A stretch of 64,000 nucleotides of DNA. It comes from Mycolicibacter arupensis. Lineage in GTDB: Bacteria > Actinomycetota > Actinomycetes > Mycobacteriales > Mycobacteriaceae. Shown one piece after another: positions 17,370 through 27,957 of the stretch. Position numbers and translations under genes: made by a program. Within the stretch, counting starts at the first letter, position 1; the number at the start of each line of letters is the position of its first letter. The stretch lies in assembly GCF_002086515.1 (NCBI RefSeq), contig NZ_MVHH01000012.1:33918-97917 (forward strand), written 5' to 3'. The notes beneath the pieces are model-generated. The model searched no databases. It was not told the DNA's origin and worked only from the letters and a program-made list of their open reading frames with translations.

Positions 17370-19361
17370 GTGTCGAAGATTTCCACCGCTGCTCGGCGAC
17401 TCCTTCTGGGCCGCCCATTTCGCAGCGATCGGCTCAGCCACACGCTGCTGCCCAAGCGCATCGCGCTGCCGGTGTTCGCCTCCGACGCGCTGTCCTCGGT
17501 TGCCTACGGGCCCGAAGAGATCTTTCTCGTGTTGTCGGTTGCGGGCCTTGCTGCCTACCGGTTGACGCCGTGGGTAGGTCTGGCGGTGGCGTTCGTGTTC
17601 ATCACGGTGGTGGCCTCCTACCGCCAGAACGTGCACGCCTACCCCTCCGGCGGTGGTGACTATGAGGTGGTCACCACCAACTTGGGTCCCACTGCGGGCC
17701 TGACCGTGGCCAGCGCCCTGATGGTGGATTATGTTCTGACCGTTGCGGTCTCGATCTCGTCGGGGATTGCCAACATCGGCTCGGCCATCCCGTTCATCGC
17801 CGAGCACAAGGTTGTGTTCGCGGTGGGGACCGTGATCGTGGTGGCGGCGGCCAACCTGCGGGGTATCCGCGAGTCCGGCACTGCCTTCGCTTTCCCCACG
17901 TATGCGTTTATGATCGGGATCTTCGGCATGCTCGGGTGGGGGCTGTTCCAGATCTTCGTGATGGGTCACCCATTGCAGGCGGAGTCGGCCGCCTACAAAA
18001 TCGACTCCACCGAGGGCGAGTTTGTGGGGGTCGCACTGGTGTTCCTGGTGGCCAAGTCGTTCTCCTCGGGCTGCGCGGCGCTGACCGGGGTCGAGGCGAT
18101 CAGCAATGGTGTCCCAGCTTTTCGCAAGCCGAAGTCGCGTAACGCCGCCACCACCTTGCTGATGTTGGGTGCGATCGCGGTGACCATGATGATGGGCATC
18201 ATCGTGCTGGCCAGCGAGACCGGCGTGAAGATCGCCGCGCGCCCGCACGAGCAGCTGATCGGGGCTCCAGCGGACTACGACCAGAAGACGTTGCTGGCGC
18301 AGCTGGCCGAAACGGTCTTCCGGGGCTTTCCGCCCGGGCTGTGGATTATCGCCGGGGTGACCGCGCTGATCTTGGCCCTGGCCGCCAACACCGCGTTCAA
18401 CGGTTTTCCGGTGCTGGGGTCGATCCTGGCGCAGGACTCCTACCTGCCGCGCCAGCTGCACACCCGAGGTGACCGGCTGGCGTTCTCCAACGGCATCGTG
18501 TTCCTGGCGGTGGTGGCCATCGCGTTCATCGTGGCGTTCGGCGCTGAGGTCACCGCGCTGATCCAGCTCTACATCGTCGGTGTGTTCGTCTCCTTCACGC
18601 TGAGCCAGATCGGCATGGTGCGACACTGGAATCGGTTGCTGCGCACTGAAACCGACCGTGCGAAACGTGTCCAGATGATGCGGTCCCGGGTGGTCAACAC
18701 CATCGGATTCGTCGCTACCGGGGCGGTGTTGATCGTGGTGATCGCCACCAAGTTCGTGGCGGGCGCATGGATCGCGATCATGGCGATGGCGGTGTTGTTC
18801 GGGCTGATGAAGCTGATTCGTCGGCACTACGACGCAGTCAATCTGGAGCTGGCGGCGCAGACGGCCGCTCAAGAGGACCAGGCGGTACTGCCCAGCCGTA
18901 CCCACGCCCTGGTCCTGGTCTCCAAGCTCCACCTGCCGACCCGCCGCGCGCTGGCCTACGCGCGCGCAACCCGCCCAGACTCTCTGGAGGCCATCACCGT
19001 CAGCGTCGATGACACCGAGACTCGAGCGTTGGTCCGTGAGTGGGAGGATAGCGACGTCACCGTTCCACTCAAGGTGATCGCCTCGCCGTACCGGGAAGTC
19101 ACCCGACCGGTACTCGAGTACGTCAAACGCATCAGTAAGGAGTCGCCGCGGACGGTGGTGACTGTCTACATTCCCGAATACGTCGTGGGTCACTGGTGGG
19201 AACAGCTGCTGCACAACCAGAGTGCGCTGCGGCTCAAGACCCGGCTCTTGTTCATGCCGCAGGTCATGGTCACCTCGGTGCCCTGGCAGCTGAACTCCTC
19301 GGAGCGGCGCAAGGTCCTGGAACCACACCATGCACCCGGCGATACCCGGAGAGGCTTCTAA
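17370..19361 (+). CDS. APC superfamily amino acid/potassium permease
   Basis: A 663-residue transporter starting at GTG 17370 (VSKISTAARRLLLGRPF); the frame is open far upstream, but that part is antisense to ceoB. About 12 membrane segments lie between residues 40 and 480, with the APC signature YSSGGGDYEVV-like text YPSGGGDYEVVTTNLG, then GIANIGSAIPF and VEAISNGVPAFRKPKSRN. A 150-residue soluble C-terminal domain follows (LVLVSKLHLPTRRALAYARATR). The loop with VPAFRKPKSRNA is typical of the KUP/KimA-like branch, so potassium transport is plausible next to ceoBC, but amino acids cannot be excluded. Confidence 0.9.
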   Translation: MSKISTAARRLLLGRPFRSDRLSHTLLPKRIALPVFASDALSSVAYGPEEIFLVLSVAGLAAYRLTPWVGLAVAFVFITVVASYRQNVHAYPSGGGDYEVVTTNLGPTAGLTVASALMVDYVLTVAVSISSGIANIGSAIPFIAEHKVVFAVGTVIVVAAANLRGIRESGTAFAFPTYAFMIGIFGMLGWGLFQIFVMGHPLQAESAAYKIDSTEGEFVGVALVFLVAKSFSSGCAALTGVEAISNGVPAFRKPKSRNAATTLLMLGAIAVTMMMGIIVLASETGVKIAARPHEQLIGAPADYDQKTLLAQLAETVFRGFPPGLWIIAGVTALILALAANTAFNGFPVLGSILAQDSYLPRQLHTRGDRLAFSNGIVFLAVVAIAFIVAFGAEVTALIQLYIVGVFVSFTLSQIGMVRHWNRLLRTETDRAKRVQMMRSRVVNTIGFVATGAVLIVVIATKFVAGAWIAIMAMAVLFGLMKLIRRHYDAVNLELAAQTAAQEDQAVLPSRTHALVLVSKLHLPTRRALAYARATRPDSLEAITVSVDDTETRALVREWEDSDVTVPLKVIASPYREVTRPVLEYVKRISKESPRTVVTVYIPEYVVGHWWEQLLHNQSALRLKTRLLFMPQVMVTSVPWQLNSSERRKVLEPHHAPGDTRRGF

Positions 19362-20544
19362 AGCAGTGATCGATCAAGAGCTGACGCTGGTCACCGAGGC
19401 GCCGGCCAACGGCGGCAGCTGCGTGGCCCGGCACGATGGGCGGGTCGTCTTCGTGCGGTACTCCCTGCCGGGTGAACGCGTGCGGGTACGCATCACTGCC
19501 GAGCGAGGGTCCTACTGGCACGGCGAATGCGTCGAGGTGCTCGAACCGGCACCGGGCCGGATCGACTCGTTGTGCCCGATTGCCGGAGTCGACGGTGCAG
19601 GCTGCTGCGACCTGGCCTTCGTCGACCCGGCCACGGCGCGGGCACTCAAGGGCGATGTGGTCGCCAATCAGCTGGCCCGGCTCGGTGGTCACGACTGGCG
19701 GGGCGAGGCCGAGGCGCTCAGCGATGAAGGCCCGACGGGCTGGCGCAGCCGAGTGCGCCTGGAGGTGGGCGCCGACGGCCGGGCCGGATTTCATCGCTAT
19801 CACAGCGAGGAGTTGGTCACCGACCTGCATTGTGGGCAGCTGCCGGCGGGAATGACCAAGGGACTGGCCGAGCGGACCTGGCGGCCCGGCGACCACGTGC
19901 ACGTGGTCGCCGACGACGACGGCGTCCGCCACGTGGTGAGCACCGGCCGTGAGCACCGCCCAGAGGTGATCGAGGGGGATTACCACGCGACGCAGTGGGT
20001 GGGCCGGCGCCGCTGGCAGATCCCGGTGACCTCCTTCTGGCAGGCGCACCGGCGCGCAGCGGCGCTCTACAGCGCGCTGATCGCGCAGTGGGCGCAGCCC
20101 GCCCCCGGCGGTACGGCCTGGGATCTGTACGGCGGGGCCGGGATCTTCGCCGCGGCGCTGGCCGAACCGGTGGGCGAGTCCGGCCGCGTGCTCAGTGTGG
20201 ACACCTCCCGAGCGGCCACCGGTGCCGCCCGGGTAGCGCTGGCCGACCTGCCTCAGGTCACGGTGCGTACCGACTCGGTGCGCCGCGCGTTGGGCGGGGA
20301 GCGCACCGTGGCCGACGTTGCCGTGCTCGACCCGCCGCGCGCCGGTGCCGGCCGCGAGGTGATCGACCTGCTGGCCGGTGCCGGGGTACCGCGGGTGGTG
20401 CACATCGGTTGTGAGGCAGCGGCTTTTGCCCGTGATATCGGCCTGTATCGCGGACACGGCTACAGCGTTGAGCAGATCCGGGTGTTCGACGCGTTTCCGC
20501 TCACCCATCACGTGGAGTGTGTGGCGCTGCTGACGCGCGGCTGA
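19330..20544 (+). CDS. TRAM-domain class I SAM-dependent RNA methyltransferase (TrmA/RlmCD family)
   Basis: A 404-residue protein; ATG 19330 overlaps the permease gene by 32 bases, and GTG 19366 is a shorter alternative. Residues about 15-65 form a TRAM RNA-binding domain (GGSCVARHDGRVVFVRYSLPGE). The SAM-binding motif is WDLYGGAGIFAAALAEPVG near 258. The catalytic Cys of the RumA/TrmA motif IV should lie in VVHIGCEAAAFARD, and VLDPPRAGAGREV matches motif III. Members make 5-methyluridine in tRNA or 23S rRNA. The Cys cluster that binds Fe-S in RlmD is not clear, although SLCPIAGVDGAGCCDL has three Cys. Confidence 0.9.
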   Translation: MHPAIPGEASKAVIDQELTLVTEAPANGGSCVARHDGRVVFVRYSLPGERVRVRITAERGSYWHGECVEVLEPAPGRIDSLCPIAGVDGAGCCDLAFVDPATARALKGDVVANQLARLGGHDWRGEAEALSDEGPTGWRSRVRLEVGADGRAGFHRYHSEELVTDLHCGQLPAGMTKGLAERTWRPGDHVHVVADDDGVRHVVSTGREHRPEVIEGDYHATQWVGRRRWQIPVTSFWQAHRRAAALYSALIAQWAQPAPGGTAWDLYGGAGIFAAALAEPVGESGRVLSVDTSRAATGAARVALADLPQVTVRTDSVRRALGGERTVADVAVLDPPRAGAGREVIDLLAGAGVPRVVHIGCEAAAFARDIGLYRGHGYSVEQIRVFDAFPLTHHVECVALLTRG

Positions 20545-20556
20545 CTGGGGCGGTGG

Positions 20557-21846
20557 TCAGCCGAACACGAAGTAGCGCAGCCACAGGTACACCGCAGACA
20601 GCGCCACCGAAACAACGGTGACCACAATGCCCTTGCGGGTGAACTCCCAGAACGAGATGGGATTGCCTGACCGGCGAGCGATTCCCAGCATCACCACATT
20701 GGCGCTGGCGCCGACCGCGGTCAGGTTGCCTCCGAAGTCAGCGCCCAGCGCCAGCGCCCACCACAGGGAATCGGGATGCACGTCGCTGGGGATGGTGGTG
20801 CTCAGCTCGGCCACGATGGGCGTCATGGTCGCGACGTAGGGGATATTGTCGATGATCCCCGACACCGGCGCGGACACCCCCAGGATCCCCAGCGTGGTCA
20901 GCAGCGCATTGCCTCCGGTCAGCTCGGTGGCGGTCCTGGCCAGGGCGGCGATCGCACCGGTATCCACCAGGGCGCCGACCATCACGAACAACCCAGCGAA
21001 GAACAGCAGCGTCTCCCACTCGACGCCTGACAGGTAGTCCGACCGTTCCAGGCGCGAGATCACGATCAGCACGCCGGCACCCAGCAGCGCCACCACCGAG
21101 GGCTCCAGGTGCAGCGCCGAGTGTCCGATGAACGCCGCGAACACCGCGGCGAGGACCAGACCGCACTTGATCAGCAGGCCGCGGTCCCGGATCGCCTCAC
21201 CCTCTTCCAACGCCATCACATCCGCGACCCGCTCGGGCTCGACCGTGAACGACCCGGGAAACAGCCGGGGCAGCATCGCGACGAACACGACGATGACGAT
21301 GGCGACGATCGGGGCCAGATGCAGCAGAAAGGAGTTGAACGACAAGCCCGCCCGGCTGGCGATGATGATGTTGGGCGGGTCGCCGACCAGGGTCGCGGCG
21401 CCACCGATGTTGGAGGCGAACACCTCTGCCATGAGAAACGGCGCGGCGCTGATCTCAAGACGGTCGCAGACCAGCAGCGTGACTGGGGCGATCAACAACA
21501 CCGTGGTGACGTTGTCCAGCAGCGCCGACGCCACCGCGGTTACCAGAACCAGCAGGATCATGATCCGCAGCGGCGAGCCTTTGGCGCGCTTGGCGGCCCA
21601 GATCGCGATGTATTCGAAGACACCGGTCTGGCGCAGCACGCTGACGATGATCATCATGCCCAGCAGCAGGAAGATGACATCCCAGTCGATCCCGGTCTCG
21701 CGGGAGTAGAAGATGTCGTCCGAGGAGATCACCGGCAGTATCACCACAGCTGCGGCGCCGGTGAGCGCTACTAGGGTCTTGTTGATGCGATCGGCGGCGA
21801 TAAACGCATACGCGATCAGGAACACCGTGACCGCGATATACGCCAT
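20557..21846 (-). CDS. ArsB/NhaD (SLC13-like) ion permease
   Basis: A 429-residue ion-transporter superfamily protein with about 11 membrane segments. Recognisable family parts are [20 protein letters not shown] near 108 and [21 protein letters not shown] in the second half, each carrying the DN-T/PY hairpin motif, plus [19 protein letters not shown]. Members move arsenite, sodium/proton or anions; the substrate is not readable here. It starts eight bases after the CBS-domain gene on the same strand, so the CBS protein may regulate it. It ends 12 bases from the convergent RNA methyltransferase gene. Confidence 0.9.
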   Translation of the reverse strand: MAYIAVTVFLIAYAFIAADRINKTLVALTGAAAVVILPVISSDDIFYSRETGIDWDVIFLLLGMMIIVSVLRQTGVFEYIAIWAAKRAKGSPLRIMILLVLVTAVASALLDNVTTVLLIAPVTLLVCDRLEISAAPFLMAEVFASNIGGAATLVGDPPNIIIASRAGLSFNSFLLHLAPIVAIVIVVFVAMLPRLFPGSFTVEPERVADVMALEEGEAIRDRGLLIKCGLVLAAVFAAFIGHSALHLEPSVVALLGAGVLIVISRLERSDYLSGVEWETLLFFAGLFVMVGALVDTGAIAALARTATELTGGNALLTTLGILGVSAPVSGIIDNIPYVATMTPIVAELSTTIPSDVHPDSLWWALALGADFGGNLTAVGASANVVMLGIARRSGNPISFWEFTRKGIVVTVVSVALSAVYLWLRYFVFG

Positions 21847-21854
21847 CCGCGGTA

Positions 21855-22298
21855 TCAGACCTTCAATGCGGCAGCCAGCAACCGCGACGCGGTGATGACT
21901 CCATGCAGTTCACCGTCTTTGACCACGGCGATAAGGGGGCTACGCATTCTGGCCATGGTAGCGGCCACCTCGATGATGGTCTCATTGGCATCGGCGGCCG
22001 GAACGTCCTGCAGGTGCTCGGGCAACACGTCGCGCACAGCTTTGCCGCCGAGCTTCTCGGCGGCACGGTCTGCCATCGTTTCGCTGAGCACGCCGGCCAG
22101 TGCCGGGTCGTCCTGGACGTAGCTCGGCACGATGAAACGCACCACCTGTGATGCGGGCAACACCGCATAGGGCTTGCCTGCGGTATCGGTCACCACCAGC
22201 CCCGGCAGTCGATGCTCGGCCAGCAGCCGGGCCGCGTCCAAAGCATCAGAGTCGATCGACACCACGGGGAATTCCTCGGCGATATCTGCGGCATGCAT
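21855..22298 (-). CDS. CBS-domain protein
   Basis: A 147-residue protein starting at ATG 22298 ([19 protein letters not shown]). It is two CBS motifs: the first with [21 protein letters not shown], the second with [37 protein letters not shown] shortened here to its ends. Paired CBS motifs bind adenine nucleotides. The next gene downstream, eight bases away, encodes the ArsB/NhaD-like permease, suggesting the pair senses energy state and tunes ion transport. It is divergent from dxs with only 47 bases between the starts. Confidence 0.88.
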   Translation of the reverse strand: MHAADIAEEFPVVSIDSDALDAARLLAEHRLPGLVVTDTAGKPYAVLPASQVVRFIVPSYVQDDPALAGVLSETMADRAAEKLGGKAVRDVLPEHLQDVPAADANETIIEVAATMARMRSPLIAVVKDGELHGVITASRLLAAALKV

Positions 22299-22345
22299 AG
22301 GACGACCATACGGTGGCTGCCCGCCGCGATGCGTAGACTGGCCGG

Positions 22346-24259
22346 ATGCTTGAAGGGATCCGCGGCCCCGCCGATCTGCAGCACCTCTCGCAGGCGCAGC
22401 TGACCGATCTTGCGGCGGAGATCCGTGAGTTCCTGATCCACAAAGTCGCCGCGACCGGTGGGCATTTGGGGCCCAATCTGGGTGTGGTGGAGCTGACCCT
22501 GGCGCTGCACCGGGTGTTCGACTCGCCACACGACCCGATCATCTTCGACACCGGGCATCAGGCCTACGTGCACAAGATGTTGACCGGGCGTGCTCCCGAC
22601 TTCGACACCCTGCGCAAGAAGGGCGGGCTGTCGGGCTACCCCTCGCGAGCCGAGAGTGAGCACGACTGGGTGGAGTCCAGTCACGCCAGTTCGGCACTGT
22701 CCTATGCCGACGGGTTGGCCAAAGCCTTCGAGTTGACCGGGCACCGCAACCGGCACGTGGTGGCCGTTGTGGGCGACGGCGCACTGACCGGAGGTATGTG
22801 CTGGGAGGCCCTGAACAACATTGCCGCGGGCAATCGCCCGGTGGTGATCGTGGTCAACGACAACGGCCGCAGCTACGCGCCCACCATCGGCGGTTTCGCC
22901 GACCATCTGGCCGCGCTGCGGCTGCAGCCCGCCTATGAGCGGCTCCTGGAGAAGGGCCGCGCCGCCGTGCGGGGCGTGCCGGTCGTCGGCGAGATCGGCT
23001 ACCAGGTGATCCACAGCTTCAAGGCGGGCCTCAAGGACGCGTTGGCGCCGCAGGCGCTCTTCACCGACCTGGGCCTGAAGTACCTCGGGCCGATCGACGG
23101 CCATGATGAGGCCGCGGTGGAATCGGCGCTGCGCCGCGCGCGTGGCTTCGGTGGCCCGGTGATCGTGCACGTGGTCACCCGCAAGGGCAAAGGCTACGCG
23201 CCGGCGGAGAACGACGAGGCCGAGCAGATGCACGCGTGCGGCGTGATCGACCCGCTGACCGGTTATGCCACCGAGACCTCCGGCCGTGGCTGGACCGCGG
23301 TGTTCTCCGATGCGCTCATCGAATTCGGCATCAAACGCCGGGATGTCGTGGCGATCACCGCCGCGATGCCCGGCCCCACCGGCCTTGCGGCGTTCGGGCA
23401 GCGTTTCCCGGATCGGATGTTTGACGTCGGGATCGCCGAGCAGCATGCGCTCACCTCGGCGGCGGGATTGGCGATGGGCGGCCTGCACCCGGTGGTGGCC
23501 GTCTACTCGACATTCCTCAACCGTGCCTTCGACCAACTCGTGATGGATGTCGCGCTGCACCAGCTGCCGGTCACGCTGGTGTTGGACCGGTCCGGGATCA
23601 CCGGGCCCGACGGTGCGAGTCACAACGGCATGTGGGACCTGTCCATCCTGGGGATCGTGCCCGGCATCCGGGTTGCGGCGCCCCGCGATGGCGTCCGGCT
23701 GTGCGAAGAGCTCGGTGAAGCGCTCGACGTGGGGGACGGGCCGACGGCGTTGCGTTTCCCGAAGGGCGATGTGGGCGAAGACATTCCGGCCATCGAACGC
23801 CGGTCGGGCGTGGACGTGCTCGCGGTCCCGGCAGATGGCCTGCCCCAAGATGTTCTGCTGGTCGCGGTCGGGGCGTTCGCGCCGATGGCGCTGGCGGTGG
23901 CTGACCGGCTGCACAACCAGGGCATCGGGGTGACGGTGATAGACCCGCGCTGGGTGTTGCCCGTGCCCGACGTGCTCGTTGAGATGGCCACCGCGCACAA
24001 GTTGGTGGTCACCTGCGAGGACAACGGTGTCGCCGGGGGGATCGGCTCGGCTGTCTCGGCGGCGTTGCGGCGCGCCGAGGTAGACCTGCCCTGCCGCGAC
24101 GTCGGCGTGCCGCAACGTTTCTACGACCACGCCTCACGTGGGGAATTGCTCGCCGAGATCGGCCTGACCGCACAGGATGTGGCCCGCCAGATCACCGGTT
24201 GGGTGGCGGCGATGGGCGCCTCATCTTGCGTCGACGAGGTCACCGAGCGGCTTGACTAG
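22346..24259 (+). CDS. dxs: 1-deoxy-D-xylulose-5-phosphate synthase
   Basis: A 637-residue thiamine-diphosphate enzyme that condenses pyruvate and glyceraldehyde 3-phosphate, the first step of the MEP isoprenoid pathway. The start motif is [13 protein letters not shown]; the ThDP/Mg site is [19 protein letters not shown] near 145-160 with [11 protein letters not shown]; the pyrimidine domain has [15 protein letters not shown] near 415 and the glutamate in [17 protein letters not shown] near 370. The C-terminal transketolase-like domain includes [15 protein letters not shown]. Length matches the family. Its TAG stop shares the palindrome CTAG with the stop of the convergent PACE gene. Confidence 0.97.
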   Translation: MLEGIRGPADLQHLSQAQLTDLAAEIREFLIHKVAATGGHLGPNLGVVELTLALHRVFDSPHDPIIFDTGHQAYVHKMLTGRAPDFDTLRKKGGLSGYPSRAESEHDWVESSHASSALSYADGLAKAFELTGHRNRHVVAVVGDGALTGGMCWEALNNIAAGNRPVVIVVNDNGRSYAPTIGGFADHLAALRLQPAYERLLEKGRAAVRGVPVVGEIGYQVIHSFKAGLKDALAPQALFTDLGLKYLGPIDGHDEAAVESALRRARGFGGPVIVHVVTRKGKGYAPAENDEAEQMHACGVIDPLTGYATETSGRGWTAVFSDALIEFGIKRRDVVAITAAMPGPTGLAAFGQRFPDRMFDVGIAEQHALTSAAGLAMGGLHPVVAVYSTFLNRAFDQLVMDVALHQLPVTLVLDRSGITGPDGASHNGMWDLSILGIVPGIRVAAPRDGVRLCEELGEALDVGDGPTALRFPKGDVGEDIPAIERRSGVDVLAVPADGLPQDVLLVAVGAFAPMALAVADRLHNQGIGVTVIDPRWVLPVPDVLVEMATAHKLVVTCEDNGVAGGIGSAVSAALRRAEVDLPCRDVGVPQRFYDHASRGELLAEIGLTAQDVARQITGWVAAMGASSCVDEVTERLD

Positions 24260-24672
24260 CGTCGCGTTCGAATGGGCGGCCAGATCATGTCGAACACCCA
24301 CGCGAACGCGAACGTGTAGACCAGGAAGAACGCCAGCAGTCCCAGTTCGAGACTCAACGCCTGCAGCAGGGACACCTTGAGAATCGCGGCCACAATCGGC
24401 AGCAGCAGCACCACCAGGCCGCCTTCGAACCCGACTGCGTGGGTGACCCGGCGCGCCACGGTGCGGGTCTGGGATTGTTGCCGGCGCTCCCATGCCTCGA
24501 ATGCGGTGGTCCAGAGGTAGTTCCACACCACCGCCACTGTCGATGCCGCCACCGCCACGGCACCTGAACTGGTGCCGCCGAAGCCCAGGACGGCCAGACC
24601 CACGGTGGTCAGCATGATGGCAACGAGCTCGTAGCTGATGACGTAGACGACCCGGCGAAAAGCTGGTGACAC
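24256..24672 (-). CDS. PACE-family (bacterial transmembrane pair) efflux protein
   Basis: A 138-residue protein from GTG 24672, which follows GGAGGA at good spacing; a TTG at 24684 is a weaker alternative. It has four membrane segments made of two tandem repeats. The conserved family positions are all visible: [14 protein letters not shown], then [14 protein letters not shown], then [19 protein letters not shown], and [20 protein letters not shown] proteins export chlorhexidine, biocides or polyamine-like cations by proton exchange; they are best known from Proteobacteria. It ends tail to tail with dxs, sharing four bases. Confidence 0.85.
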   Translation of the reverse strand: MSPAFRRVVYVISYELVAIMLTTVGLAVLGFGGTSSGAVAVAASTVAVVWNYLWTTAFEAWERRQQSQTRTVARRVTHAVGFEGGLVVLLLPIVAAILKVSLLQALSLELGLLAFFLVYTFAFAWVFDMIWPPIRTRR

Positions 24673-24830
24673 GAAGTCCTCCAAGGAAATCGACCATGGG
24701 AAAGTCCTTGACGGTTCGCGTCCACGGTGTGAGTGACGTCAGAAGCACGGGCCGGCCCTTCGGCAGGCGGCTGCTCCCCGGGCAGTCTAGCAACAGCGGC
24801 GCGAAGCGTCGGTGCGCGAGAACGCCCCGG

Positions 24831-26081
24831 TCAGGCGTTGCCGAGGGCCTGTGCCAGCACCGGCACGGTCAGCTGGCGTTGCCATGGCCGGGCACCACCG
24901 GCGGCCAAGAACTCCTCGATCGCCACCGCGGTGTCCGATGTCGGGGGTTTCCAGTCCCAGCACAGCCTGCGCACCAGGTCGGGGATGAGCAGATTCTCGG
25001 TCGGCACCTGCACCTGCTCAGACACCGCGCCCAGTGCGGCGCGCGCCGCTTCCAGCCGGGCCGCCGCTTCGGGTTTACGTCGCGCCCAGCGCGACGGGGG
25101 CGGTGGGCCGCTGCTGGATTCTGCTGCGTCGAGCGGCTCGGGGTTATCGCGGGCCGCGGCCAGCGCCGCCAGCCAGGTGGCCGCGCTTCGACGTTGCCTG
25201 GGCCCGCCGAAGACCGGCAGGGCGAGCAATTCCTCGGCGGTGCTGGGGTTGGCGACGGCCGCGGCGATGATCGCCGAGTCGGGCAGGATGCGTCCGGGCG
25301 CGATGTCACGTCGCGCCGCGATCTGGTCACGAACGGTCCACAGCTCTCGAACCGCGGCCAGGCCGCGCTGATCGCGGACCTTGTGGATGCCCGATGTGCG
25401 CCGCCAGCGGTCTCGACGCGTGGTCGTCGCGTAGTCGGTGACCCGAAGGTGGTTGAATTCCTGTGCTGCCCAGTCGGTTTTGCCCTGCTCGGCCAGCACG
25501 TCGGCGATCGCGTGACGGAGTTCGATGAGCACCTCGACGTCCAGTGCCGCATAGTTCAACCAGTCGGCGGGCAGCGGCCGCTTGGACCAGTCGGCGGCCC
25601 CGTGTCCTTTGTCCAGTCCCAGCCCCAACAGTCGTTGCACCATGGCGGCCAGGTTGACCCGCTCGTAGCCGGCCAGTCGCCCGGCAAGTTCGGTGTCGTA
25701 CAACGCCTTGGGCCACATCCCGACCTCGGCCAGGCAGGCCAGGTCTTGGTCGGCGGCGTGCAGAATCCACTCGTCGTCGTCGAGGACTTCGGCGACTGGG
25801 CGCAGCAGGGCCGCCGGATCCTCTCCCGCTCCCACCGGATCGATCAGCACCGTGCCGGCGCCGGCACGCCGGATCTGGATCAGGTAGGCCCGATTGGAGT
25901 AGCGGAAGCCCGAGGCACGCTCGGCGTCCACCGCGAATGGGCCGCGGCCACCGGCCAGTAGGTCGGCGGCGGCGGCGATCTGCGAGCGGGTGACCGACAC
26001 GTCCGGCACTCCCTCGGCAGGATGGGACAGCGGTGTCGGCGCGGGCTCGTCGGTGGCCGGTTCGGTGTGGTGCTCGGACAT
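24831..26081 (-). CDS. RNase D-like 3'-5' exoribonuclease with HRDC domain
   Basis: A 416-residue protein. The DEDD exonuclease domain spans about 30-215, with the acidic residues in FAVDAERASGFRYSN (motif I), LHAADQDLACLAE (motif II) and AALDVEVLIELRHAIADVLA (motif III). An HRDC domain follows at about 235-315 (VRELWTVRDQIAARRDIAPGR and PSTAEELLALPVF). Such enzymes trim tRNA and other stable RNA 3' ends. It begins one base after the DUF3000 gene ends, so the two form an operon. Confidence 0.9.
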   Translation of the reverse strand: MSEHHTEPATDEPAPTPLSHPAEGVPDVSVTRSQIAAAADLLAGGRGPFAVDAERASGFRYSNRAYLIQIRRAGAGTVLIDPVGAGEDPAALLRPVAEVLDDDEWILHAADQDLACLAEVGMWPKALYDTELAGRLAGYERVNLAAMVQRLLGLGLDKGHGAADWSKRPLPADWLNYAALDVEVLIELRHAIADVLAEQGKTDWAAQEFNHLRVTDYATTTRRDRWRRTSGIHKVRDQRGLAAVRELWTVRDQIAARRDIAPGRILPDSAIIAAAVANPSTAEELLALPVFGGPRQRRSAATWLAALAAARDNPEPLDAAESSSGPPPPSRWARRKPEAAARLEAARAALGAVSEQVQVPTENLLIPDLVRRLCWDWKPPTSDTAVAIEEFLAAGGARPWQRQLTVPVLAQALGNA

Positions 26082-26082
26082 C

Positions 26083-26664
26083 TCAGACGCGGGTTCGCGA
26101 ACTCAGGTCCGTGATCCCGACCGGCGGGAGGCCCGCGGCGTGTTCGAGGACTTCGCAGAATGCCTGGACATGGCTGCCCAGCTCCGGTGTGGTCGCCGTC
26201 CACGATGCGCGAAGCTCCAACTGGTGCCCCCGCGGCGGGCCGGAGATGTCGCCGTAGCGCACCGAGGTGGTGGCGGTGACTGTCCCGCCCAGCGCGGTGA
26301 CGTGCTCAGTGCGGGCACCGAGCGCCTCGACCAGCCAACTCCAGGCCACCTCCGGCAGCAGGGGGTCGATCGCCTCGTGCGGATCCAGATCTGCCTGGAT
26401 GAAGGCCACCATGCGCATGGTGCCGTCCCAGGCGTCGGTGCCTTCCGGGTCGTACAGCAGGATCAGCCGTCCGAACGCATCGCCGTCGGAATCTTCCGGA
26501 ATGATCTCGGTCTCGGGATGCTTGACTTCGGCGCCGAGCGCATAGCTGTACGGAGCCAGGCGCTGGGGAGGGCGGATCGGGCCCAGTTCGATCTCGGACC
26601 GCACCGTCGCGGCGTGCATCGTTGCCACCGCTTCCCGGAAGGGGGCAGGCTCGGCTGATGTCAC
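26083..26664 (-). CDS. DUF3000 domain-containing protein
   Basis: A 193-residue protein of the actinobacterial DUF3000 family. Its signature parts are [22 protein letters not shown] at the start, then [31 protein letters not shown] in the middle, and [22 protein letters not shown]. No catalytic motif is visible and no function is known. It lies one base upstream of the RNase D gene on the same strand, hinting at co-translation and possibly a role in RNA metabolism. Confidence 0.88.
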   Translation of the reverse strand: MTSAEPAPFREAVATMHAATVRSEIELGPIRPPQRLAPYSYALGAEVKHPETEIIPEDSDGDAFGRLILLYDPEGTDAWDGTMRMVAFIQADLDPHEAIDPLLPEVAWSWLVEALGARTEHVTALGGTVTATTSVRYGDISGPPRGHQLELRASWTATTPELGSHVQAFCEVLEHAAGLPPVGITDLSSRTRV

Positions 26665-26895
26665 GGGTGCCGCTCCTTAACTGCTAGCTGTGCGCCGCGT
26701 CTTCAACGGCCGACACCCAGGTTGATGTTGCGCACCGCCGCGACGCGGGTCACCGAATCTCACGCTAACCCCCAGCGCCGGCCGGCGCAGACAGGCGCGC
26801 CGAACCGGGCACCGTTCGGAGTTGGGCAAGCCGGACCGCCGCAGGAAACGGCACGGTTCGTCCTGAGGCCGCGCGGCGTGGCAGCATTGACCGCG

Positions 26896-27957
26896 ATGAG
26901 TGCGCGTCGTGAACTGCCTGATTCCCCGTACCTGACCGCGATTGCCGGCCGGAAACCCAGCCGGGTCCCGGTCTGGTTCATGCGCCAGGCCGGCCGCTCT
27001 TTGCCCGAATACCGCGCGTTGCGGGCACAGCACAGCATGCTGGCGGCCTGCTTCGAACCCGAACTGGTCTGTGAGATCACCCTGCAGCCGGTACGGCGCC
27101 ATCGTGTCGACGCCGCGATCCTGTTCTCCGACATCGTGGTACCGCTGCGCGGCGCCGGGGTGGACCTGGACATCGTTCCCGACGTGGGGCCGGTGATCGC
27201 TGAACCGGTACGCACCTCGGCCGACGTCGCTGCGCTGCGGCCGCTGGACCCCCAGGCGGTGACGGCCGTCGCCGAGGCGGTGTCGTTGCTGGTTGGCGCG
27301 CTGGGCGAGGTGCCATTGATCGGCTTCGCCGGTGCGCCGTTCACGCTGGCCTCTTATCTGGTCGAGGGCGGGCCCAGCCGGACTCATGCCCGCACCAAGG
27401 CCATGATGCGGGCGGATCCGGACAGCTGGCATGAGCTGATGACCCGCCTCACCGACCTGACCATCGCCTTTCTGACCGTGCAGCTTGACCACGGCGTGGA
27501 CGCCATCCAATTGTTCGACTCCTGGGCCGGCGCGTTGTGTCTGGCCGATTACCGGCGTTTCGTGGCGCCGCACAGCGCTCGGGTGTTTGCCACCCTCGCC
27601 GACCGGCAGGTGCCCATGACGCACTTCGGGGTGCAGACCGGCGAGTTGCTGGGCGCCATGGCCGACGTCATGCGCCCCGCCCCGGCGACGATGGTCGGTG
27701 TGGACTGGCGCACGTCCCTGACGGATGCCGCCGCCCGCGTCGGCGCCGGAACCGCCCTCCAGGGCAACCTGGATCCGGCGGTGCTGCTGGCGGGCTGGCC
27801 GGTGGTCGAGCGGGCGGCCCGCGCCGTGGTCGAAGACGGCCGCGCCGCCGTCGACGCCGGAGCGGCGGGGCACGTGTTCAACCTCGGACACGGCGTGCTG
27901 CCGCAGTCGGATCCCGAACTGCTGACCGACCTGGTATCGCTGGTCCATTCATTGTGA
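26896..27957 (+). CDS. hemE: Uroporphyrinogen decarboxylase
   Basis: A 353-residue enzyme that decarboxylates uroporphyrinogen III to coproporphyrinogen III in heme synthesis. ATG 26896 ([19 protein letters not shown]) was chosen; the frame stays open upstream without conserved sequence. Family motifs are [16 protein letters not shown] near 27-42, [61 protein letters not shown] and [11 protein letters not shown]. It overlaps hemY by four bases (GTGA). The 231 bases upstream hold no gene; in M. tuberculosis, from memory, echA15 occupies this area. Confidence 0.96.
   Translation: MSARRELPDSPYLTAIAGRKPSRVPVWFMRQAGRSLPEYRALRAQHSMLAACFEPELVCEITLQPVRRHRVDAAILFSDIVVPLRGAGVDLDIVPDVGPVIAEPVRTSADVAALRPLDPQAVTAVAEAVSLLVGALGEVPLIGFAGAPFTLASYLVEGGPSRTHARTKAMMRADPDSWHELMTRLTDLTIAFLTVQLDHGVDAIQLFDSWAGALCLADYRRFVAPHSARVFATLADRQVPMTHFGVQTGELLGAMADVMRPAPATMVGVDWRTSLTDAAARVGAGTALQGNLDPAVLLAGWPVVERAARAVVEDGRAAVDAGAAGHVFNLGHGVLPQSDPELLTDLVSLVHSL

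Noticed and set aside
17355..19331. 658-residue open frame antisense to the APC permease
   Set aside because: Charged, repetitive shadow product; the permease has membrane segments and motifs.
22190..24130. 646-residue open frame antisense to dxs
   Set aside because: Product is rich in His, Arg and Gly without a family pattern, while dxs is unmistakable.
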